Source of the DNA: Flammeovirgaceae bacterium UBA2338 | Lineage (GTDB): Bacteria; Bacteroidota; Bacteroidia; Cytophagales; Cyclobacteriaceae | Length of the DNA stretch: 56,536 nucleotides | NCBI GenBank assembly: GCA_002344795.1 | Contig: DDUM01000083.1 | Span: 1 to 56,536, forward strand | Direction of reading: 5' to 3' | Notes under the pieces: model-generated | What the model was told of the DNA's origin: nothing | What the model saw: the letters and a program-made list of their open reading frames with translations, nothing else | The model's database searches: none | Made by a program: the position numbers and the translations under genes | Shown: positions 16,146 to 24,855 of the stretch, in pieces | Numbering within the stretch: position 1 is the first letter of the stretch | Layout of the letters: the number at the start of each line of letters is the position of its first letter

Positions 16146-17648
16146 ATGACACAGACTATTAAGCCCTTAGTACAGCAAACCGATGTGGTTTTGATGGGAG
16201 CAGGCATCATGAGCGCGACACTTGGATTGTTGCTGAAAGAGCTCGATCCGGATATAACCATTCAGATTTTTGAGCGACTTGACCAGGCTGGGAAGGAGAG
16301 CTCTGATGCATGGAACAATGCAGGTACTGGTCATTCGGCTTTTTGTGAATTGAATTACACCCCCCAAAAAGAAGACGGCTCCATCAATATTTCAAAGGCA
16401 ATTAAGATTGCTCAGTCATTCGAATTGTCGCGTGAGTTTTGGTCTTACCTGGTAGAGAAGGAGTACTTCAAACCTTCAGCATTTATCACTCAAGTGCCTC
16501 ACGTGAGTTTGGTATGGGGAGAAGATAATGTGGCTTACTTAAAAAGGAGATACAGTCTGATGCAAGAAAGTGCGCTCTTTAAGGATATGGTCTATACAGA
16601 AGATCGTGATTTGATGGCGGAGTGGGCTCCGATAACCATGCGTGGGCGCAAGAGTACACAATCCGTTGCGGCTACTTGTATGAATATCGGTACAGATGTA
16701 AACTTTGGTAATCTTACCCGCAGTATGATCGCTCAGTTGGAGACGATGCCAGGAGTGACAGTGCACTATAATGTAGAAGCACTCGACCTCGACCCTGATG
16801 GGAAAGGAGGGTGGGATGTGTTTGTCAGGAATTTGTTGAGCATGCAAAAAAACCAGTGCAATGCTAAATTTGTGTTCATAGGTGCGGGAGGAGCAACACT
16901 ACATCTATTGAAACGTGCAGAAATTGAAGAGCGAAAAGGGTATGGAGGTTTTCCTGTGAGTGGTTTGTGGCTGCGATGTCTCAATGAAGATTTGATTGCC
17001 AAACATCATGCCAAGGTATACGGTAAAGCTTCTGTAGGTGCGCCACCGATGTCGGTGCCTCATATTGATACCCGCATGATCAATGGTAAGAAACAATTAT
17101 TGTTTGGACCGTTTGCTGGATTCTCTACCAAGTTTTTAAAGAACGGTTCGTTGATGGATTTACCCAAGTCGATTGGTGTAGATAATGCTATCCCTATGAT
17201 TTTTGCAGGATTGAAAAATATGCCACTTACGAAGTATTTAATTGAACAAGTTAGGCAGACACCAGAAGAACGACATACCGCTTTGCGCGAATACGTTCCC
17301 TTCACCAAACTATCCGATTGGGAATTGTTGGAGGCGGGGCAGCGTGTTCAGGTGATTAAAAAGGATAAGAAAAAGGGAGGGGTGCTTGAGTTCGGAACCG
17401 AGGTTGTGATATCAAAGGATGGAACGGTAGCAGCCTTATTGGGAGCATCTCCGGGAGCTTCTACCGCAGTAGCTGTCATGTTGGATCTAATCACAAAATG
17501 TTTTGGCATAGAAGGCAAGGCAGAGAAATGGCAAGCTAAACTGAAAGAAATGGTGCCGTCCTATGGCGTTTCTTTGTCAGAGAACGGAAAGCAATTAGAT
17601 GCAACCCGAAAAAGGACAGCAAAGATATTGGAATTGAAGAAATCGTAG
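16146..17648 (+). CDS. mqo: Malate:quinone oxidoreductase
   Basis: The 500-residue FAD protein oxidises malate to oxaloacetate and passes electrons to the quinone pool at the inner membrane. The FAD-binding start DVVLMGAGIMSATLG (residues 14-28), the SSDAWNNAGTGHSAFCELNYTP block near residue 52 and the C-terminal GASPGASTAVAVMLDL are diagnostic of Mqo. The full length matches the family. It stands alone, 146 bases after the SCO gene, and is central metabolism rather than part of the NO block. Confidence 0.96.
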   Translation: MTQTIKPLVQQTDVVLMGAGIMSATLGLLLKELDPDITIQIFERLDQAGKESSDAWNNAGTGHSAFCELNYTPQKEDGSINISKAIKIAQSFELSREFWSYLVEKEYFKPSAFITQVPHVSLVWGEDNVAYLKRRYSLMQESALFKDMVYTEDRDLMAEWAPITMRGRKSTQSVAATCMNIGTDVNFGNLTRSMIAQLETMPGVTVHYNVEALDLDPDGKGGWDVFVRNLLSMQKNQCNAKFVFIGAGGATLHLLKRAEIEERKGYGGFPVSGLWLRCLNEDLIAKHHAKVYGKASVGAPPMSVPHIDTRMINGKKQLLFGPFAGFSTKFLKNGSLMDLPKSIGVDNAIPMIFAGLKNMPLTKYLIEQVRQTPEERHTALREYVPFTKLSDWELLEAGQRVQVIKKDKKKGGVLEFGTEVVISKDGTVAALLGASPGASTAVAVMLDLITKCFGIEGKAEKWQAKLKEMVPSYGVSLSENGKQLDATRKRTAKILELKKS

Positions 17649-17726
17649 TTACTTTGGTTGGGTATGGATGGGATGGCCTACAAAAATAAATAGCGAAACC
17701 TCATCCGAGGGGTAAAGAATTATAAA

Positions 17727-19262
17727 ATGAATTCTATTTGTCGTTTCGGCTGTCTGAATTTGCTAATATTCATCATCGGATGTTCATCCAATGAAGAAAC
17801 TTATCCTTCAATTAATGAAGACTTCTGTGTTCAAATTCATTTGGACAGTAATCATTCACTAGCATCACAACTTGCTCCCTTCAGTGAATTAATGACCACT
17901 AAAACAGGAGTCTATACTTTAGAAGAAGGCGACAACTCCATGATAGCCAGAGCATGGTTGACCGAATCGGCAGAAGAGACAATAGACATTCAGTATTTTA
18001 TTTTTTCAGCCGACAATATTGGATTGATTGCTATTGATTATTTGTTACGGGCAGCAGATCGTGGTGTAAAAATAAGGATGCTGGTCGATGACATCATGGT
18101 GGAGGCTGATGCAGAGGACTTAATGGCATTGGATGCACATCCCAACTTGTCAATTAAGATTTACAACCCTTCAGCTAACATTGGTAAAAACCTTCCGGAG
18201 AAATTGTATAGCCTTTCGAATGACTTTCGGGGATTTAACCAACGCATGCACAACAAAACATTTATTGTTGATCGCAAGGTGGTAATAACCGGTGGCAGGA
18301 ATATCGCAGATGAGTATTTTGATTACGACCATGAATATAATTTCAGAGACCGCGACATTTTATTGATGGGAGAAGTGACAAATGATATCAATGATTCTTT
18401 CAACCTCTTTTGGGAAAGCAATTTAAGTGTACCAATGTCCGACCTTTATGATGGGAAGGATGTAGATATCAATGCGGAAGCCAAGTACAGTTACATTCAA
18501 CAGTACGCATGCAATCCTGAGAATTTCTGGCCACAGGTGAGGGAGAAAATACAGTCCGTACCTATTGCTTTTAAAAATATTCAAACCTCCGGTGATTTGG
18601 TTTGGGTGGACAGTGTTTCGTTTGTGTCCGATTTGCCAGGTAAGAATGAAGAGGACGGACTGAAAGGAGGAGGAACCAGTACAGATCATCTGATTGATTT
18701 GATAAGGAAGGCTAAGAAGTCAGTTTATATACAGTCTCCCTATCTGGTGACTACGGAATTAAGTCAACAACTTTTTAGGGAAGCGATTGATAAAGGAGTG
18801 GAGGTGAAAATCCTTACCAATAGCATGATGTCAACAGATAACCTTGAAGCATTTAGTGGCTATAAACGAGATAGAGAAAAACTATTGGAAACCGGAATTG
18901 ACATTTACGAATTTAAACCAGATGCTGCTATTCGGTTTAAAGTAATGACAGGCGCCCTTCAAAAAGAGATTGACTACACACCTATTTTTGGTTTGCATGC
19001 CAAGTCTATGGTAGTAGATGAATCCATTGCTGTTATTGGTACTTTCAACTTGGATCCAAGAAGTGCTAACCTAAACACAGAATGTATTGCGGTAGTCCAT
19101 GATAGAACAATTGCTGGAAATTTATACACAGCTATGCTCGAGGATATGAAACCGGAAAATGCCTGGCATATTACATTGTCATTTAATCCGGATGGTGAGG
19201 CCGGCTGGTGGAAGAGATTCAGTATTTGGCTAAGGGGCGTTGTGCCGAAATCAATATTGTAA
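17727..19262 (+). CDS. Phospholipase D-family lipoprotein (cardiolipin synthase-like)
   Basis: The 511-residue protein has a lipoprotein signal with Cys19 (FIIGCSS) and two PLD catalytic motifs: HNKTFIVDRKVVITGGRN near residue 174 and HAKSMVVDESIAVIGTFN near residue 424. This is the two-HKD layout of cardiolipin synthases and the YmdC/ClsC group. A phosphatidyltransferase or phospholipase role in the envelope is expected. Being a lipoprotein rather than an N-terminal membrane protein, it resembles ClsC-type enzymes. Its stop overlaps the next start by one base (TAATG), so the two are probably cotranslated. Confidence 0.88.
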   Translation: MNSICRFGCLNLLIFIIGCSSNEETYPSINEDFCVQIHLDSNHSLASQLAPFSELMTTKTGVYTLEEGDNSMIARAWLTESAEETIDIQYFIFSADNIGLIAIDYLLRAADRGVKIRMLVDDIMVEADAEDLMALDAHPNLSIKIYNPSANIGKNLPEKLYSLSNDFRGFNQRMHNKTFIVDRKVVITGGRNIADEYFDYDHEYNFRDRDILLMGEVTNDINDSFNLFWESNLSVPMSDLYDGKDVDINAEAKYSYIQQYACNPENFWPQVREKIQSVPIAFKNIQTSGDLVWVDSVSFVSDLPGKNEEDGLKGGGTSTDHLIDLIRKAKKSVYIQSPYLVTTELSQQLFREAIDKGVEVKILTNSMMSTDNLEAFSGYKRDREKLLETGIDIYEFKPDAAIRFKVMTGALQKEIDYTPIFGLHAKSMVVDESIAVIGTFNLDPRSANLNTECIAVVHDRTIAGNLYTAMLEDMKPENAWHITLSFNPDGEAGWWKRFSIWLRGVVPKSIL

Positions 19263-19756
19263 TGACTGAAAATATAACCACCTGGTATCTTCAACTACTG
19301 GATCAATCTGATTTTACACCCAGATACCTCGATGATGAGCAACTGAATATCGTAGAGGTGAAGATCAAGGATTTCAGATACAATCGTTTTTTGTACCAGT
19401 TGGTAGGTGAGCAGTGGAGTTGGACTGATAAGTTAAGTTGGAGTGACGAGCAATGGCTGGATTATGCTGAAGATGAAAACCTCCTCACCTTTGTGGCTTA
19501 TTATTCAGGTACGCCAGCTGGTTATTTTGAATTAAAGAAAGAGCCCCAAGAAAATGTCAAAATTGAGTACTTTGGGTTGTCTCCACGCTTTATTGGTAAA
19601 GGAATCGGCAGCCATTTGTTGTCTTGTGCCATTGCTGAAGCCTGGGCACTCGGGGCAAAACGGATATGGGTGCACACCTGTAGCCTGGATCATCCATCTG
19701 CGCTAAACAACTACAAGGCACGAGGGATGAAGGTGTATGACACAAAGGTAGATTAA
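19262..19756 (+). CDS. GNAT-family N-acetyltransferase
   Basis: The 164-residue protein has the GNAT acetyl-CoA-binding region FIGKGIGSHLLSCAIAEAW (about residues 108-126) followed by RIWVHTCSLDHPSALNNYKARGM, the end of the fold. The ATG at 19262 overlaps the PLD gene stop and gives the family length; a start at 19208 would lie inside the PLD gene. The substrate is unknown. The tight coupling to the PLD gene may mean a shared envelope-related role, but this is only contextual. Confidence 0.85.
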   Translation: MTENITTWYLQLLDQSDFTPRYLDDEQLNIVEVKIKDFRYNRFLYQLVGEQWSWTDKLSWSDEQWLDYAEDENLLTFVAYYSGTPAGYFELKKEPQENVKIEYFGLSPRFIGKGIGSHLLSCAIAEAWALGAKRIWVHTCSLDHPSALNNYKARGMKVYDTKVD

Positions 19757-19870
19757 TGCCTACTTACTAAACTTATTCTTTCAACTGCCTGCTTGCCTTT
19801 CGTACTTTCCCCTTTTCTTTTTGGCTACCTGGTTTAATATTAATTCGAGAATCACTCAATTTGTTCTTAT

Positions 19871-19900
19871 TTGAAGGGGGCGCAAAAAGTGCTATTTTGG
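19871..19900 (+). promoter_or_regulatory. Promoter of the flavin dehydrogenase-ThDP enzyme operon
   Basis: TTG at 19871-19873 is followed after 19 bases by TATTTTGG at 19893-19900, close to the Bacteroidota -33/-7 pattern TTG-N19-TAnnTTTG. The start codon lies 58 bases further on. Bases 19883-19908 are 22/26 identical to 34662-34687 upstream of the XdhC gene. Confidence 0.5.
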
Positions 19901-19957
19901 TAGTGATCTATATAAGGTCGTGCAGGCCATATTATGGAGGTATTTTGAAAATAGTTT

Positions 19958-21583
19958 ATGAATATTCCTGAATGTGAAAATGTAATAGTGGGGGGTGGAT
20001 TGGCAGGAATATCAACGGCCATTGAACTACTGGATAATAATAAAAGAGTTCTCATCATTGAACGACACATTGAAGAGAATTTTGGAGGCCTGGCAAAGAA
20101 GTCTTTTGGTGGTATCTTATTTTCTGGCACACCTCTGCAAAAGAGAGCGGGGATTAAAGATTCACCCGCATTGCTCTATGAAGATTGGATGCGTTATGGT
20201 GAATTCACTGAAAGAGATAGTTTAGGAGCGAAGTGGGCTAAGTTTTATTCGGATCATTCCATTTCTATCATTTACAACTGGCTTATTCATAAAGGGGTTG
20301 AGTTTCTTCCTGTCGTTAATTGGCCGGAACGAGGGATGTATGTAAAAGGAAATTCAGTTCCTCGATGGCATATCACCTGGGGGACTGGTTATGATTTATC
20401 CAATAAGGTGGTACAACATCTACTGAATCACAAGAATAAGAAAAACCTGGAGATAAAATTTCAGCACAGGGTGGAGTCTATTGTTATAGAAAGTAATAGA
20501 GCGGTTGGCATTAAAGTTTTTGATGAATCAAAAAAGGAGGGGTTAAGCATCTCATCAAAAAATATAGTAATTGCATCGGGAGGCATTACGGGGGGCAATT
20601 TGGAATTGGTTAAGAAACATTGGCATCCTCATCTCAGCACTCCACCTGATACATTATTAAATGGATCTCATAAATATGCTGATGGAACGATTCATATAGA
20701 TTTGGAACAAAAAGGAATACAACCCACCCACTTAAACAGGCAATGGCACTATGCTGCGGGCATTCCTATGCCAAATCCTGAAAAGGGAAAATATAGAGAC
20801 GGATTAAGCCTGGTTCCACCCCGGTCTGCTATTTGGGTTGATGCCACTGGCAAGCGATTTCAACCTCCTCTGGTTGCTTATACAGATACTTTGTTTTTCG
20901 TGGAAAACATACTTAAGACAACGCATCAGTACTCATGGAGTATTATGAACTGGAAAATTGCCATAAAGGAATTGGCAGTGTCGGGTTCCGAATACATGAG
21001 TGCTTTCAGGAATAAGAATAAGTTAAGAATGATAAAGGACGTTTTATTCGGTAACAAAGCATTAGTAAATAGATTGATTGATGAATCGGATCACTTTGTG
21101 GTTGCTGACACGATTGATGAATTGGTAAATAAAATGAATCAACAAGGCAATAATAACTTAGTGAATTTGGAAATTCTTAAAAGAGATTTGCAAAATTATG
21201 ATGATGAAATTGGTAGAGGGAAGTCATATTTTAATGATGAACAGTTAAGACGACTAGTTAATTTCAGATTGTATAGAGGGGATAGGATCAGGACCTCAAA
21301 ATTTCAAAAAATATTAGATCCCAAAGCAGGTCCATTAATTGCGGTAAAACAATATATTTTGAGTAGGAAAAGCCTGGGCGGCATACCTACTAATCTCAAT
21401 TCACAAGTCATAAATAAGGAGGGTGATGTTATCTCAGGACTCTATGCTGTAGGTGAGTCTGCTGGATTTGGAGGTGGAGGTATTCATGGGAAGAGGTCAT
21501 TAGAGGGTACTTTTTTAGGGTCTTGTATTTTAACAGGGAGGGTAGCCGGAGCGCACATAGCGGGTATAAAATTTCAAAATTAA
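19958..21583 (+). CDS. FAD-binding dehydrogenase (3-ketosteroid dehydrogenase/fumarate reductase-like)
   Basis: The 541-residue flavoprotein begins with the dinucleotide motif NVIVGGGLAGISTAIELL and the Glu-Arg pair of the second strand (LIIERH). It ends with GLYAVGESAGFGGGGIHGKRSLEGTFLG, the C-terminal FAD motif of the FAD-binding dehydrogenase group related to ketosteroid dehydrogenases and fumarate reductase. No signal peptide is seen. The exact substrate is unknown. The ThDP enzyme gene starts six bases downstream, so the two act in one pathway. Confidence 0.85.
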   Translation: MNIPECENVIVGGGLAGISTAIELLDNNKRVLIIERHIEENFGGLAKKSFGGILFSGTPLQKRAGIKDSPALLYEDWMRYGEFTERDSLGAKWAKFYSDHSISIIYNWLIHKGVEFLPVVNWPERGMYVKGNSVPRWHITWGTGYDLSNKVVQHLLNHKNKKNLEIKFQHRVESIVIESNRAVGIKVFDESKKEGLSISSKNIVIASGGITGGNLELVKKHWHPHLSTPPDTLLNGSHKYADGTIHIDLEQKGIQPTHLNRQWHYAAGIPMPNPEKGKYRDGLSLVPPRSAIWVDATGKRFQPPLVAYTDTLFFVENILKTTHQYSWSIMNWKIAIKELAVSGSEYMSAFRNKNKLRMIKDVLFGNKALVNRLIDESDHFVVADTIDELVNKMNQQGNNNLVNLEILKRDLQNYDDEIGRGKSYFNDEQLRRLVNFRLYRGDRIRTSKFQKILDPKAGPLIAVKQYILSRKSLGGIPTNLNSQVINKEGDVISGLYAVGESAGFGGGGIHGKRSLEGTFLGSCILTGRVAGAHIAGIKFQN

Positions 21584-21588
21584 TTTCT

Positions 21589-23316
21589 ATGAAAAAAACA
21601 GGTGCATGGTTAGTTGTAAACGCATTGGAGCAATTACCTATATCACATACGTTTGGCGTTCCGGGCGTGCATAACACGGAGATATATGATGAGTTAAATA
21701 AGTCTGAAAAGATCACACCCATATTAGTTACCCACGAAGGAGGTGGTGCATTTATGGCCGATGCGGTAAGCCGCACTTCCGATAATATTGGGACTTTGGT
21801 TATTGTACCAGCAGCTGGAGTCACTCATGCATTAAGTGGTATAGGCGAAGCTTTCTTAGACGGCATTCCCATGCTGATTATCTCGGGAGGCATTCGCACG
21901 GATGTGAATAAAAGCTATCAGCTTCATGAATGGGACATGCATTCGGTATTAAGAGGAATTACTAAAAAGACCTATAAGATAAAAAGTCATGAGGAAATCA
22001 TGTCGAGTGTTTTTGAAGCTTACCATATTGCGATTTCCGGAAATCCTGGCCCTGTTTTTATTGAGATTCCCGCAAACATTCAATTATTTAAGCGTGAAGT
22101 ATCAGAAATAGTTTCGTATGAAAAAACTGAGAGCAAGCCGGCAATTGTTGAATCTCAAATAAATGAAGCCATTCATATCATTTCAGAATCTAAAAAAGTG
22201 GGATTGTTTTTAGGTTGGGGCGCCAAAGAGGCAACTGCTATAAGTATCCAAATTGCAGAAAGACTAAATGCTCCTGTCTCTACCACACTGCAAGGCTATA
22301 GCGTGTTTCCAGGCGATCATCCATTATTTACAGGAATGGGTTTTGGCTCGGCATCTGTACCCGCTTCAGAGAATGCTTTCAAGAATGTTGATTGTTTAAT
22401 TGCTGTCGGAACGAGATTTGCAGAATTGCCTACAGGAAGTTATAGTGCCAGGGTACCTGAGAACCTTATTCACATCGATATCGATGAAAATGTCTTTGAT
22501 AAAAATTACAAGAGTAAACTGGCCATCCAAGGCGATGCAAAGGACGTTTTAGCGCATATGTTAACAGCGCTCATAAAAAATAATGTAGAAAAAATTGATC
22601 CCCATTTAGTTAGTTCTATTGCAAAAGATAGGCAGGCTTATTATAAGGAATGGTCAGATCATAAATTTGATCGGGTAAATCCCTATCATTTTTTCAGGAG
22701 TTTAAGAAGCAACCTTGAAAATGATGCCATTACCGTTGTGGATGATGGTAATCACACATTCCTTACTGTTGAGCTATTTCAGAACCTGAAAAGCAAACAT
22801 TTCATTAGCCCTACAGATTTCAATTGTATGGGCTACTGCGTACCCGCAGCCATAGGGGCTAAATTTGTTAATCCAAATAAACAGGTCATCGGAATTGTGG
22901 GTGATGGTGCCTTTCTTATGACCGGGCTGGAGTTGTTAACAGCAAAAAGAAATAATTTAGGAATTGTAATTTTTGTTTTTCATGATGGCGAGCTTTCTCA
23001 GATATCTCAAGGCCAGGAGATACCTTATAATAGAAAGACAGCTACACAACTAGGAGAGTTTAAATTAGAAGGCATTGCAGATGCTGTGGGTGCCACCTAC
23101 CTGGCTATCGAAAATGACACCCAGATAGATCAAATCATTAGTGCTGCACTCAAAGAGGCCAAAGCCGATAGGATTGTTTTGGTGGATGTGCACATAGATT
23201 ATGAAAAGCGAACTCGGTTTACTAAAGGTGTTGTTAAATCTGTTTTAGGAAATTTTCCGTTAAGTGATAAGGTTCGGTTTATTGGCAGGGCGATAAAAAG
23301 AAAAATTTTGGGATAA
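21589..23316 (+). CDS. Thiamine diphosphate-dependent enzyme, acetolactate synthase-like
   Basis: The 575-residue protein has the three-domain layout of the acetolactate synthase/benzoylformate decarboxylase family. The catalytic Glu is in THEGGGAFMADAVSR near residue 46. The central domain contains FLGWGAKEA, and the C-terminal ThDP site has GIVGDGAFLMTGLELLTA near residue 440, followed by FHDGELSQISQ where the usual Asn is Asp. The ATG at 21589 is chosen because it starts at the first conserved strand; the open frame further upstream overlaps the preceding gene. It forms an operon with the flavin dehydrogenase. The physiological reaction cannot be told, and no small regulatory subunit gene is present, so it is not a standard IlvB. 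Confidence 0.88.
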   Translation: MKKTGAWLVVNALEQLPISHTFGVPGVHNTEIYDELNKSEKITPILVTHEGGGAFMADAVSRTSDNIGTLVIVPAAGVTHALSGIGEAFLDGIPMLIISGGIRTDVNKSYQLHEWDMHSVLRGITKKTYKIKSHEEIMSSVFEAYHIAISGNPGPVFIEIPANIQLFKREVSEIVSYEKTESKPAIVESQINEAIHIISESKKVGLFLGWGAKEATAISIQIAERLNAPVSTTLQGYSVFPGDHPLFTGMGFGSASVPASENAFKNVDCLIAVGTRFAELPTGSYSARVPENLIHIDIDENVFDKNYKSKLAIQGDAKDVLAHMLTALIKNNVEKIDPHLVSSIAKDRQAYYKEWSDHKFDRVNPYHFFRSLRSNLENDAITVVDDGNHTFLTVELFQNLKSKHFISPTDFNCMGYCVPAAIGAKFVNPNKQVIGIVGDGAFLMTGLELLTAKRNNLGIVIFVFHDGELSQISQGQEIPYNRKTATQLGEFKLEGIADAVGATYLAIENDTQIDQIISAALKEAKADRIVLVDVHIDYEKRTRFTKGVVKSVLGNFPLSDKVRFIGRAIKRKILG

Positions 23317-23618
23317 GCAATATTAACTGTTCTGTAGTGCTAAAGGAGGATGCCTATTCAAGGCCATGAAACAAAAAATAAAACTGAAAATGCCTGAAAT
23401 TCCACTTCGGACTTCAATCAAAACGGTGAGGCCAGCAAGCGACTCTGAATTTGGCTGAAAGTGGTGGGTCTAAGTCTATCTTGTAATTCTTAAAAGCATA
23501 TGCTGCCGTATACCTCAATAATTCGGATAATTCTAATTTGCGTATTGGAATAATCTATCAATTGGTTTTTTATTATAAGTAATTACTATATTGGATTATA
23601 TTATTAATATCCGAGATC
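23317..23618 (+). other. Intergenic region without supported gene
   Basis: About 300 bases between the ThDP enzyme and the outer-membrane protein gene. No open frame with a credible start, no strong hairpin and no repeat was recognised. The final 80 bases are very AT-rich and presumably contain the promoter of the downstream gene. Confidence 0.4.
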
Positions 23619-24854
23619 ATGAAATTTCCTCGTATAAGGATTGATATAGTAGTAATAGCTATTCTTTTGACATCAAATATTAATGGATACGGTCAAATAA
23701 ATTTTGAGCCAGGTTATTTTGTTGATAATAATGACCAGATAACTAATTGTTTTATTAAGAATATTGATTGGAAAAGTAATCCATCTGAATTCGAATATAA
23801 AATGTTAGACACTGATGAGCCAAAGACAATGGGAATTGCTACAGTGAAGGAGTTTGGAATTACAAATACTATTCATAAATATTATCGCTTCATGGTAGGT
23901 ATTGATAGGTCTACTGAAGTCACCAGTGGTTTAAGTATAGATCGGACTATAACTTTGACTGAGGAACAACTTTTTTTAAGACCACTGATAGAAGGTAAGG
24001 CTTCGCTGTATATATATGAAGATAGGGGGATTATTAAGTATTTCTATAAGTTGGATGATGGGGCTGTAGAACAATTGTTGTATAAGAAGTATAAAACTGA
24101 CGGTAACAAAATTGGAGAGGTAAACAAATATAGGGAACAGATTTGGAATAATTTGAAATGCGAGAGTATCTCAATGGCATCGGTTGAAAACATTGTTTAC
24201 AGGAAACAATCTCTTGTTAAACTATTCATTAAATATAATGAATGTCACAATTCTAAATTTGTAACAACCGAAGTAAAAGGAGATAGAAATTATTTTAATT
24301 TGATGATAAGACCTGGTTTAAATAGATCGTCATTATCTATTGCCAATAGGTTGTCCAGCTCACGAGATACTGATTTTGGAGGTAAGTCTGCTTATAGATT
24401 TGGGCTTGAGCTAGAATTTGTCCTTCCGTTTAATAAAAATAAATGGTCTTTATTAATTGAACCAACCTATCATTCGTTGAAAGTTGAGCAAGATACTCCT
24501 GGAATTAATCAATTCTTTACCTATGACGTCATTGTAGATTATACCTCAATTGAAATTCCAATTGGTATTAGACACTATTTCTTTATAGATGACAAGTCAA
24601 AAGTGTTCCTGAATTGGTCGTATATGATTGACTTAGGTATGAGTTCTACTATTGATTTCAAAGTGGGTGACGTACTTGTTGATTCCTACGAAATTGGAAC
24701 CAGAGGAAGTTCCGTTTTTGGCGGAGGCTACAACTACAACAATAAATTCAATATAGAACTAAGGTATGGTTCACGGGATATATTGAATAGTTATAATTAC
24801 TGGAGTTCGGAATATAACACATTGTCGTTAATTCTTGGAGTGGCTTTGTTTTAA
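23619..24854 (+). CDS. Outer-membrane beta-barrel-like protein of unknown function
   Basis: The 411-residue protein starts with a signal peptide (hydrophobic residues 8-20, cleavage expected near Gly-Tyr-Gly-Gln). Residues 25-200 include a basic/acidic domain with alternating strands (FEPGYFVDNNDQITNCFIKNI). From about residue 220 alternating hydrophobic and polar strands end in LSLILGVALF, a terminal aromatic residue typical of outer-membrane barrels. It resembles the uncharacterised barrel proteins common in Bacteroidota. It converges with tex with a single-base gap, and no hairpin terminator is seen between them. Confidence 0.65.
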   Translation: MKFPRIRIDIVVIAILLTSNINGYGQINFEPGYFVDNNDQITNCFIKNIDWKSNPSEFEYKMLDTDEPKTMGIATVKEFGITNTIHKYYRFMVGIDRSTEVTSGLSIDRTITLTEEQLFLRPLIEGKASLYIYEDRGIIKYFYKLDDGAVEQLLYKKYKTDGNKIGEVNKYREQIWNNLKCESISMASVENIVYRKQSLVKLFIKYNECHNSKFVTTEVKGDRNYFNLMIRPGLNRSSLSIANRLSSSRDTDFGGKSAYRFGLELEFVLPFNKNKWSLLIEPTYHSLKVEQDTPGINQFFTYDVIVDYTSIEIPIGIRHYFFIDDKSKVFLNWSYMIDLGMSSTIDFKVGDVLVDSYEIGTRGSSVFGGGYNYNNKFNIELRYGSRDILNSYNYWSSEYNTLSLILGVALF

Positions 24855-24855
24855 G

